From the NCBI GenBank assembly GCA_947683425.1, contig CANTUQ010000038.1, positions 1-64,000 on the forward strand: a DNA stretch of 64,000 nt, read 5' to 3'. Below the pieces are notes generated by a model. It was not told where the DNA came from, did not search any database, and was given only the letters and a program-made list of their open reading frames with translations. This DNA is from Excoecaria cochinchinensis. Taxonomy: Eukaryota > Streptophyta > Magnoliopsida > Malpighiales > Euphorbiaceae. The position numbers and the translations under genes are program-made. Each line of letters begins with the position of its first letter. The stretch's first letter is position 1. Positions 47,418 through 58,100 of the stretch are shown here, in pieces.

Positions 47418-47810
47418 ATGATGAGTGACGTCATGAAGGAAATTGTCGCTAAAAAATGGGATGATTTGTACAACACTCGAATGGGTAATGACAAAACAAT
47501 GTTCGATCATATAATTACAATAAATAAGAAATTGCAGGAAATTATAATGAGAGGTTATCCAATGACGGAAGGAAAAATGGTGAAAGCGCTTTATATGACA
47601 GTTCCAATAAAATATTTGAAGTTAATAATGAATATTCGGAATTGTGAGTATGTATCAACATATGAGGAATTACTTATGATCTTTGTAAAAGATGTGTTAA
47701 AAATTAGTGGAGAGAGTTTTTTTAAAATTAGGGATACGATGCCAGTTGAACAAAGAACTTATTGTAAGTGGTACAATTACGAAAGATGGCCAAAGTATTA
47801 TGTGCATTAG
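47418..47810 (+). CDS. Hypothetical 130-aa reading frame inside the MULE
   Basis: ATG at 47418 (the same frame is open upstream to 47388). The peptide starts MMSDVMKEIVAKKWDDLYNTRM and includes MFDHIITINKKLQEII and VKALYMTVPIKYLKLI. These phrases faintly recall the gag-like UBN2 segment of copia elements. It ends CKWYNYERWPKYYVH, which could be a ruined zinc knuckle. It is not a usual MULE component. It may be a captured or older retrotransposon fragment; no function is claimed. Confidence 0.4.
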   Translation: MMSDVMKEIVAKKWDDLYNTRMGNDKTMFDHIITINKKLQEIIMRGYPMTEGKMVKALYMTVPIKYLKLIMNIRNCEYVSTYEELLMIFVKDVLKISGESFFKIRDTMPVEQRTYCKWYNYERWPKYYVH

Positions 47811-48033
47811 AGTATAATTATTGTAATATTGTGTGTTTATGGAAATAAAGTTCGTACAAGTAGTATTTTAAGTAGTGTAAATTTAAAAATATTATTGTCT
47901 ATGGTATGGTTATGTTAGAATTCAAAAATGGATAAATTAATATTTAGTTATAATTTTTAGTTGTGATATCACTGAGAAATAAGTCTCAATCCAAACTAAT
48001 GTAAATGTATTATGACGTCCAGATAAATTAAAG

Positions 48034-51000
48034 ATGGCATCATATACCGACTTTTACTTGCATACTGGTGGGCAAATTAGTTACGGAGTTGCAGGGTTTC
48101 AATATGCAATATCAGGTCCGAATGCCATTACCAGGAGGCTTAGACTTAGAAATAAGCCAACACTTCCTGAATTGATACATAAAATTCATGTGAAGTTGAG
48201 TTTAGGTATTAACGACGTGATATCAAGAATTTTATACAGAAGTCCAATGTATAACAGAGGATCCTTATTTTGGACGTCGGTTGATTTAGTAGATGACAGT
48301 GATGTGGATATGATTTACGAAAAGTTAAGAGAAATTCATGATTATAATATTGTCAAATTAATTATTATGGTGTCTGAAGGGGGTCTTGGCGGTAATATGC
48401 CTATATATGGAAGCAGTGATCAGGACAGAAATTTTATTCCGCACACGAAAAATAATTTGACAAGGTTGGTCCAAGTCAGACAAGGCAGTCTATAGGTGCG
48501 GAAGATAATGAAATTTCCCTAGCAGCAAATATTTTTCAGACTTTTGTATGTGATTCGCAAAATGTTGAACAAATTCGACAACGACATTCGGTGTGTCAAG
48601 AAGAAGTAGCCGGTCCTAGCCAGCGTATTCAGTCCGAAAGGCGATGTGATGGGGATTTGCTCGCAGGAGAGGGTCGTGTTAGCTTAGGGCGGGGGCATTT
48701 TACGTCGCTCATTAAGCCACATGCCAGATGCTTTAACGAGTGGGCGTGGAGGGTCTGTCATACATTTGCCTGATACTTCTACGAATGAGGGCAGAATCTC
48801 AGTGAGTCAGACGCATGGTTTTACTACAAGTCAGCCTAGGCGGTCATTAAGTCGAAGGGTTGGTGATTTTTTTAGCAAATCCTTGTTTGGAAACAGATCA
48901 AGCAGTCGTCAGGGCGATGTAAATGTTGGGCAAGTAATAGGTGCTAATGCTTTTCAAAGGGCAGACCATACAGAGCATCGACAATCAGTTGGTCGTGGTC
49001 CACATTCTGGTCCCAGCCACCCCCATACCCTCTGTTAGTCGACAAGATGGCAATTTAATGGACAATTCAGAATTTGGCAACAGTCCAAATATCTCGGCAA
49101 ATGAGGGTCCTTCTTCCAATGACGTTTGTGCAGATGTAGAAATCGACCCGCAGATAGAGGTAGGACGTGTGAATCTGAATGAAGATTATGTTTCATCTAA
49201 TGATGAGGAGGTTGAAACTGCAAATATGGTTGTGGAAAGTGGCGACTCAGAATCTGGGAAAGCTCTAGATTTTTCGGATACACAATACGTCAGTTCATTA
49301 GCATCTATCCAAAACAGTGGCAATACAAATGAGGCAGTCTTTAACTTTCCTTCTGAACACTACAACGCTATTGACTTTGATGCAGCACAAGTTAATGTGT
49401 CCGATGTTGAGGAATTTAAGACATGGGATGGGACCTCTGAGTTATCCATTGGTTTGGTATTCAATAGTAAAGATGAGGTGAAATCTTGTGTGAAGAAATA
49501 CTCAATAATGAGAAATGTGGATTTCAAAGTTGTCGAATCGAAGCCAAAATACTGGGTACTTAGGTGCGCTAAGGCTAAAAATGGGTGCGGGTGGCGGTTA
49601 AGAGCATCGAAGAAAGAGACAAGTCCATTTTGGAAGATCACAAGATTCAACGGCCCGTATTCATGCTGCTCGGCTGGTAACATGTCAATGACCATAGACA
49701 ATTGGGATCGCAAATTATATGCAATTGCATCAGAGAAATGGTAAGTAAAAGTCCAACATTGCCTATTGATGTCATTATTGCAGCTATTAAGGAGCGATTT
49801 CATTATAAAGTATCCTACTATAAGGCTTGGTATGCCAAAATGAGTGTGTTAGAGTCCATATTTGGAAATTACGTAGAATCACATGAGAGATTACCGGGAT
49901 ATTTATGTGCATTACAAAATTATAATCCTGGTACTATTTACGAGTTCGTGCTGCAAGAAACCGAGAGCCCTTATGTGAAGCAATTTCAAAGGGTTTTTTG
50001 GACGTTCAAACCAGCCATTGACGGATTGGACCACTGTAAGCCAGTTTTGTTGATTGATGGAACCTTTCTGACAGGGAAATTCCAGCAAACCCTTCTTATA
50101 GCCAGCTCAATTGATGGTAACGATATGTTATTCCCACTTGCGTTTGCAGTTGTGGAGTCTGAGAATGTATCTAGTTGGCCGTAGCTCATGAGATTGATAA
50201 AGAAGCATGTGACTCGAAGCCGGAATGGAATTACAGTTATATCTGATCGTCATGCTGGAATTATGGCTGTATTTTGGGATGAACGGAGTGGATGAAAGGA
50301 ACCTCGGGCATTTCACAAGATATGTCTGCGCCATTTTGTTAGCAATTACAACACTCATCATAGGAATCCAACTATAAAAAAAAACTGCTTTACAATGCTG
50401 GTATGGAAAAAATTGCACTACTACGTTCTATATTTATTGAAATTGAGCTATTTTTATTGTTTTAATGGTTTACGTATCTGTCTTTAGGAAATACATATCA
50501 GAGACGCAAATTTACACAGGCGATGGATGACATTAAGGAGCTTGATATTGATTCGTACAACTGGGCAATGCGTGTCCCCTTAGAGCGTTGGACCTTCTCA
50601 GAAGATGGTGGTCACCGGTATGGACATGTGACAACCAATATTGCAGAGAGTATTAACAGCGCTCTAAAAGGTGTTCGAATGATGCCCATAACTGCAATCG
50701 TTGAACATGTATTTGATCGTCTGGTCAAATTTTTTTATCAAAAAAGAGGTCTATACATGACAAAAATGGCACAAGGCATGCTGTTCACACCAAAATGTGT
50801 TCAGACCATGAATAAGCATACAGTCAAAGCTCAAGGACATAGAGTTATTAATTACGACAGTCGCTACAAATTATTCAGCATATTAGCTTTCAGTGCCCCA
50901 GAAGGTAATGCAAAAATTAACACCTACATAGTAAGTCTTGATAAGCGAGAATGTGAATGCGGTAAGTTCCAAGGTTTGAGAATGCCTTGTTCACACGCAA

Positions 51001-51320
51001 TTGCAGCATGCATGCATAAACATCTTGATATGTTCTCATTTGTTGATTCGTGCTATAACATTACAGAGACACTAAAATGTTATGAGGGAGAATTTCGACC
51101 GCTTGCTCATAGAGCATATTGGCCTGAATACAATGGTCCAAAATTTGTACCGGATATGGAACTGAAACGGAAAAAGGGTCGGCCAAGGACAACACGGATT
51201 CATAATGAGATGGATCGAAGAGAACGCAGAAATGTAATACATTGTAGTAATTGTGGAAATGCTGGCCACAATAAAAGATCATGTCCCAGTCGTGCAGGAT
51301 CATCCAATCAACTAGCTTAA
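48034..51320 (+). pseudogene. MUDR-type MULE transposase, broken
   Basis: Pieces in order: an N-terminal PB1-like part (48034-48495); a low-complexity linker in shifting frames (48496-49300); the MuDR DNA-binding domain (about 49440-49740, with CAKAKNGCGWRLRASK); and the DDE core (49741-50400), with LLIDGTFLTGKF and VISDRHAGI. An intron lies at 50401-50487, then the C-terminal exon 50488-51320 with TTNIAESINSALKG, a SWIM finger (CECGKFQGLRMPCSHAIAAC) and a CCHC knuckle (CSNCGNAGHNKRSC). In-frame stops lie at 50182 and 50293, with frameshifts near 49740 and in the A-run at 50376-50384. In intact MULEs this enzyme cuts and inserts the element in the nucleus. This copy cannot make it. Confidence 0.9.
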
Positions 51321-51455
51321 TTTAAATGTTTTTTAAATGATATTATATTAATGTCTACATGCGTCATACTGCTTAAAGCCATGCCTGCTATGTTGATGAA
51401 ACATACTAATGTTCATTATATCATAGCAATTTATTACATAATATCATCTAACATT

Positions 51456-53841
51456 TTACATATCTCTAAAATCACGAAATGAGTTATAATTGAAGTCGTG
51501 CTGTTCTGACTGACCATGTGATTCATTGAAACCGGGATCGTGTAAAGGTTGATCCGAAAATACTTGACTTTGCATGACATTTGGATTGGATAAAAGTTCA
51601 TCCAAGAAAACATCACGCTGTACGTTCTCACCCATTCCTTGAATATTGTATGGCTGCATTGTGCTATTATACCTTGCTTAATCGGCTTCCGAGACACTAA
51701 CATTCAAATCCACATTCAATCTTGATGGACCAGCTTCATATTCATAACCTGTGGATGGACCAGCGCCGGTATCATAAAAAGTTGGCTGACTCAAATCAGG
51801 CACTCTGAATGAACTAGGACTACCCTGATAAAAATACGGCCATGACATAGGAGGCATAACTTGGTTCACACCTGCTGGCGCGGGAATAGATTCAATAGTT
51901 GTTCGTCTCTCAGCCATGCCTCTTCTGCTTCTTCTAGTCTGACGAAAATCTTCATATGGTACGGTCATCGGTGCTATGTCTATGGGACTGGGGACGGGCT
52001 GACGCGGATAGTTAACAGATATTCTGTCAAATGCCCCAACAACACCTAAAATGCCTTGGGAAGCCATTCTAACCTCGCCACCTGCATTTGAAGATGCCAT
52101 ATCACTATGGTAGATCCGTTCAGCTGCATCGGCCTACAATTTTTTAAGTTAGAAATTTCTTACAAATAATTATTCAAGTTTGAATTTAATATAAAAGTCA
52201 TACCGATGCCCCAATAGATGCTCCAATGGGAGTTATCCATCGCCTCGTCCGCAGTCGGTACCATTGCATGTATTGCGACCGTTCATGCAAAGGTGCAACG
52301 AGTGACGAAGTACCGACTACCCGATTCAATCGATTATTCCACTCAAAAATAAAACCAAAGAAGGTAATTTCCCAATTTTTGTCATCATTCCCTCTTAAAT
52401 CGACGGAATGCACTCTATCATCAATTAATGGTACACTCGGAATGGGTTGATCCATTCCAAATTGTCGGAGGCAACGATCCGGTTGATGCCACTCAATTAT
52501 GTGAAAACAAATTAAAGGCACAATTGCTCTCCAGATGCGTTGCCCATTTGTACAAAATGTTGGCAGCAGGTGCAACACGCCTCTGTACGGTTGCTAATCC
52601 ATCTAAACAAAAAAATAAAAGGTGACATGATGCCACAAAAAAATTAATAATCTCCTATATGTGCACTGTAAATATTACAACTAAATAATAGTTCAAAGAA
52701 ATAACCTCAATGTCACGCTGAAGGTCTAAATCAACTCGGTATGCTTGTACATCCTTACTATTATTAATGCTCAAATTTATTGGAGATCTCCACCTAATGC
52801 ATTATATTTCATCTTGTTAGTATCATACCATAGGAAAACCTATAAAAAAATATGTCAACATAATCAAATATCAAAATATAAATATAATAATTTACCTATA
52901 TCCATACAGCCTACTCTGATCTAGCACAAAACCATGTATGAAGGGGGGTCGAAATTGAGGCAATCTCTCCCATGCCCACATCTGTAACAGCTGTTGATAA
53001 ACACCAACCCCGTGCGCACTAGGACGTGTGGCACGACAAAGCTCCCTATACAACCAAGCCAAACAAGCCGACCCCCAACTGTAAGTCCCAACTTCTTCTA
53101 AATTCTCCAGCAATGGTAGCCACATCAAATGGATATAATTGTTTGCTTGCGATGGAAATAACAACCCACCTATGCAACGCAATAACCATGCACGCGTGAA
53201 ACACTGAATTTGGAACTCCGTAGCATCAGCAGGTAAAGAATGAAAAGTTGTCGACAACCAAGTCATTTTAATCGAATGTCCCTTTATAACATTATCTGGG
53301 GGCATTTGTCCTAAAAGCTGGTTGCACACAACGTCCCAATTATACTGCACATGTCCAGTTACAGGACGCCCTTCAATCGGTAACCCAGTCAGAACCTCAA
53401 TATCTTGCAGCGTGATTGTTGTTTCACCAACAGGGAGATGGAAAGTGTGAGTCTTCGGCCTCCATCTCTCCACAAGTGCGGTTATGAAATTTGAATCTAC
53501 GTGCATTGCACTAATCTGAGACACCCCGAAAAACCCTGCCGATCTTAAATAAGGTATAATTCTCGGATCAATGTTTTCGTAATGAGCATCCACACTGGCT
53601 CTACGAACAAATAATACATTATGTGCAACCTGGAGAAAATCAAATAACCGTGTTAATTTTTTTTCTAAACCTAGGGCCTATATATAGACGCGAACATGTT
53701 ATAAAATTATTAACAAAATAGTAAAAATATAATTACATTGTTGCACCACACTGCTTCTGCTCGATATTTTTCTTTTAGTGTCAAAAGATCATCTATGCAT
53801 GGTCCGGGATTTACATACTGTTGATTCCGCAAGTGATCCAT
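51456..53841 (-). pseudogene. Plant mobile domain (PMD, MAIN-like) gene carried by the MULE
   Basis: Five exons on the minus strand: 53841-53737, 53629-52896, 52793-52706, 52602-52204 and 52133-51678, all with GT-AG borders and in phase. The protein starts MDHLRNQQYVNPGPC and contains the PMD signature: YLRSAGFFGVSQIS, HTFHLPVGETTITLQDIEVLTGLP, AWLYRELCRA, IWRAIVPLICFHIIEWHQPDR. The tail is Ser/Pro-rich. Two in-frame stops are present, TAG at 52596-52594 and TAA at 51680-51678, after which the frame stays open to 51456. Domesticated relatives (MAIN, MAIL1) act in the nucleus in silencing and genome stability; transposon-borne copies have no proven role. With one stop inside the conserved domain it is probably inactive. 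Confidence 0.85.
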
Positions 53842-54527
53842 ATCTCAAATTACCTATATTTCTTTATTACAACATTTTATATTATATAATTTGGTGTGCT
53901 TCTAAACAAACAAATAAAAAATCTATCTATCGCATAATAATTTCACTACACCATATGCATTAAATATTTTTTTGAATTATAATTTTAAATACTAACATAT
54001 CAAACAAAATATCAACGTCATGATAATTTACCTATATACATTCTAATATGTATGCAAATAATATTTTAACTACATTTAATTAAATTAAATATTTCAACGT
54101 AATTAACGTAAAATTTACCTCCTTTTTTTTGAGACACCCGAATGCTGCATAAACAATAAATAATTTACGCATACCCCGAAATATATTGAAAAAATTATCT
54201 ATCATTTTTGTATGAGCAAAATATATCTATTTTTTCACTTCATAATATAACATACTAAAATTTTATTAGACATATATAATCGTTTTATTAACTATTATTT
54301 AATTTAGATAATTTATTACAATAATAATAAAGAATTTTAGTAACATGTACTTACAGAATTTATCTTACCAAATGATTATTGCAAGGCCAAAATTTATTAG
54401 AAAACTGTATTTGGTTATGAGGGAAAGAAGGGCATAGAAAGAGGTTATGAGACAATGAGAGGGGAGGAGGGTATAAATAGCCGAAAATGGCAAGGCTCAA
54501 GCACTGTGCGGGGCGTGACCCCCGCAC
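53842..54527. other. MULE right arm, upstream of the PMD gene
   Basis: AT-rich DNA between the PMD start codon and the right hairpin cluster; it presumably holds the PMD promoter. A tataaatag box on the plus strand (54471-54479) points outward, toward CLPB3. No gene is seen. Confidence 0.4.
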
Positions 54528-54590
54528 GTGATTCCGCAGCAGTGTGCTGCGGAATCAGAGTATTCCGCAGCACTCTGCTGCGGAGTCAGG
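54528..54590. repeat. Right subterminal TGATTCCGCA hairpins
   Basis: 54529-54557 is a 13-bp perfect stem around loop GTG (tgattccgcagca arms). 54562-54586 is an 11-bp stem with one mismatch around CTC. These are the same words as the left cluster. Confidence 0.88.
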
Positions 54591-54746
54591 TGGCCTTCTA
54601 TCCCTCGTGCACCGTGCATGATTCCACAATTTTTCTTTGCGAAAATGGGAACAACACTCCATTTCCCCCAAATACTTTTCAACCCACCCCATTTTCCTAA
54701 TAAATTTGCCAAAACACATTATTAATAAAAAAAGCCTCTCTTAAAA

Positions 54747-55175
54747 GCCTAGAAAACAAAAATTAAAATAGAACCCACTAATTTTGACTAATTTGCAGAA
54801 GTAGAACAAAATTCAGATAGAATTTCCGATTAGGTATGGAGTCCAGACTCTCCACCCTTTCTCTGTCATATCCATCCATAGCTAAGCGGCCACATAAACA
54901 AAATCATCCACGTGGAACCACATGATCAAAGGCACGAGCTTTACGCGCCTTCTCTCTCTCCAAATCCCAACAAAGTCTCGAGTTTTCAAGAACACTCCAC
55001 AACCTTTGCTCTCTTTTTCATTTCAGTTCCTTCTCTTCTTTGCCTTTCTCTTATAAAATCAAATTCCCATCTGTTTGATTTCCTTATTCCCACGCAAAGA
55101 TTACTCCTTTAGCTGTACCGTTCATTTGAAGGACTTTAAGAAGGAAGTTCAATCGCCTGTAAAGCTGCTTCGACA
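54747..55175 (+). promoter_or_regulatory. CLPB3 promoter and 5' leader
   Basis: Only 437 bp separate the MULE end from the CLPB3 start codon. A TTCAAGAA core (54985-54992), the minimal inverted pair of a heat-shock element, lies about 190 bp before the ATG; other GAA/TTC pairs are off-spacing. CT-rich leader sequence follows (55000-55060). Plastid ClpB genes are heat-inducible, so a heat-shock element is plausible but unproven. Confidence 0.4.
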
Positions 55176-58100
55176 ATGGCAGCGACTACTGCTGCATCGT
55201 TCACTGCCGTTGCCTTCTATTCGCCTTCTCTTCAGAGCAATAGGAACTCATTGTTTTATCCTCAGTGTTTATCCTTTCCTTTGAAACGAAGTACTGTCAA
55301 GTCGTTTCCATTGAAGAAGAATAGGACTGTTGGTTACGAGAGGATTTCTAAAAATCGAAGGTCTGTCCTCGTTAGATGTGATGGTGATTCTTCTAGTGGA
55401 AGGGTGAGTAAGAGTTGTTTAGAAAGGTTTTTTATTTTTATTTTCAATTTTTATTTTTCCAATTCTTATTGTTTCAATTGATGTTGAGGATTTGGGAATT
55501 TATTTACTTGAATTGCTTGCCTGCTTGGCTTCTCAACTTTACCGAGTTTGTGGGGCTTGAAACAGATTACCCAACAAGAGTTTACTGACATGGCATGGCA
55601 AGGAATTGTGTCTTCTCCTGATGTGGCTAAAGAGAATAAGCATCAGATAGTGGAGACTGAGCATTTGATGAAATCCTTGTTGGAGCAGAAGAATGGGCTT
55701 GCTCGCAGAATCTTTTCGAAAATTGGGGTTGACAATACTCGTCTTCTAGAGGCTACTGATAGGTTTATCCAACGCCAACCTAAGGTTAGTTCCTATTTTC
55801 CTTGCTTTTGCTGCTTGTATAACATTTTAGTGCATAAATTAGGGGAGTCAAATTTTGGCATCATTGCAGCCAAATGGATTGTTTGCTTTTGGAAGTTGGT
55901 ATACAGTAGTTAGATTGATCAGTGAAATCCTGAATATGAAAGAAATTTCTTGTTAAATCTCCTCTATATGCCTAGTTTTCATAGATTAGAATATCTTGTA
56001 ACTCTAAATAAGAGTCGAATAGTAGCTCATAGTTGCTGTGTACCATAGTTGGCACATCAGGTTTTGGAGAGTTAAGAGCCTGAGGATGATCTTGATCCAA
56101 AATTAAAAATGAGAAATGTCAGCTCATACCATCTTACTAGTCAGTCACATCATCCTGCTAGCATCCAATATTTGATTATGTAAAATGCTGAAGACTTTTC
56201 AACAAATAATAGGAGTTACATGAATTTGCAATTTTCAAAATCTTTAACATTGCATATCTCGAAACATTAGTGCAATCTCCTAATTTTTTTACTGTCTAAT
56301 TGCACTAGGTTCTTGGTGAATCTTCTGGTTCAATGTTAGGACGTGATTTGGAGGCCTTGATCCAGCGAGCCAGGGGATATAAGAAAGAATATGGCGATTC
56401 GTTTGTTTCTGTTGAGCATTTGGTTCTTGCATTTGCTCAGGATACACGATTTGGGAAGCAGTTGTTTAAGGATTTTCAGATATCTCTGCAAACACTGAAG
56501 TCTGCAATAGAATCAATAAGGGGGCGCCAATCAGTTATTGATCAAGGTGGAAAATTTCTCCTTAAGCTTGAGTATATGCATATGTAGGTGCACATTGAAG
56601 ATATTCTAATTTATTGCACGTCTCTAAAAGGTCAAAGGTTTTAGCCATCAAACTCGAGCCATCAGCCATAACAATGCTGCAGGCAGGGAAATGTTTCCTT
56701 TTCTTGTGCATTGGCTTCCATTCATTTGTATTGTTCAGTTGCATATTTATTGACACATGCAACTTAGTTTTATTTGTCGGTTTTTAAGTGTTGGAAGTCT
56801 TTTATTTGCTGGTGGTGATGGTTCCGAAGTGTTGGAATCTTTTTGTGATATACAAGCCTCTGATTATTAGTTGTTGCAGATCCTGAAGGAAAGTACGAAG
56901 CATTGGATAAGTATGGGAAAGATTTGACAGCCATGGCAAAAGCTGGAAAGCTTGACCCTGTTATTGGGAGGGATGATGAGATACGTAGATGCATCCAGAT
57001 TCTCTCTAGAAGAACCAAGAACAATCCTGTGCTGATTGGTGAACCAGGCGTTGGAAAAACTGCGATTTCTGAAGGGTGAGCACTAAGCAAATGTTGCATG
57101 TTTATACATGAAATTGTCATTAGGATTGAAAAATCTAGATTCCTGGCCGTTTGTCAATTAAAGGGTCTTGAACCTCCTCTTTCAACCTGGTCATGGCTTA
57201 TCTTTTCTGTGTTTTTACCATCTCTTGGTTTACACTGCTCTGACACTGTTAGTGTCCCTTATCTTTTTTCAACTTTCAATTTAAGTAACTGCTTACAGTG
57301 GCATAGGTACCTATGGAAAACATAGTAGAAAAGTGATGGAATAATATCGTGATCATGTGTTAAGTCCTGATTGCATACTTTTGTACACTTTGCTTGAGGT
57401 TCTGTCTTCAATGGAAAGTACTAATCATTCTAGCTAGTCTGAGTTCTTGCTACTCTGTATTTCTTAACTCCTGTGTAGATTATTCTAACCATGAGTTTTG
57501 GACAGGCTTGCCCAGAGGATTGTGCAAGGGGATGTACCACAAGCTCTGATGCACAGAAAGGTACTTTTTGATTGCACAAGTTCAGATCTGTTTTGCAGAG
57601 AACTGTTTGGTTTCTCTTTAACTCCTTCCCTCCCACCTCCTGTCTCCTCCCTCCTCTCCTCCCCTTTGTCTCCCTTTGAAGTTCGTATTTGTTCTTTATT
57701 ACAAGGAGGGTACTGTAATCTCTTTGGCCTATGAAATATGGTGCTTATGTTTTCAACTTCTGTTTTCAGCTAATATCCCTTGACATGGGTGCACTCATTG
57801 CTGGGGCAAAATATCGAGGAGAATTTGAAGATAGGCTAAAGGCTGTACTTAGGGAAGTTACTGAGTCAGATGGTCAGATTATCCTCTTCATTGATGAGAT
57901 TCACACTGTTGTTGGAGCAGGTATTATACATGTTAGATATAAAAATTCTCTCTTTTTCGAACTGAGTTATTGCAAAATTGAATTTTCTTGAACCAAGGAG
58001 TATGCATTAATTAGAGATATCAATTAATGTTGGCATACATCTGAACTGGAGACGAGATTGTGTGTTAGCACCATACTAGCAACTTGAAATGCAATTTTAT

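Larger units (their letters stand above)
46296..54738. mobile_element. Mutator-like element (MULE), 8.4 kb, with plant mobile domain gene
   Basis: The ends are inverted repeats: GGGGGC then tttattaataatgtgttttg on the left and GAGGC with the same continuation on the right, near-identical for about 55 bp (through ggaaaatggggtg). An 8-bp target duplication TCTTAAAA flanks them (46288-46295 and 54739-54746), within the 8-11 bp usual for MULEs. Inside are a MUDR-type transposase pseudogene on the plus strand (48034-51320) and a PMD gene on the minus strand (51456-53841), converging with about 130 bp between them. Both subterminal regions carry tgattccgca hairpins. Confidence 0.92.

Noticed and set aside
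51434..51703. 89-aa minus-strand frame
   Set aside because: Out of frame with the PMD gene; the in-frame continuation of PMD occupies the same DNA.
52226..52625. Plus-strand frames opposite the PMD gene
   Set aside because: Antisense shadows of PMD exon 4.
57098..57325. Frames inside CLPB3 introns
   Set aside because: They lie in introns bounded by in-phase GT-AG sites and have no conserved features.
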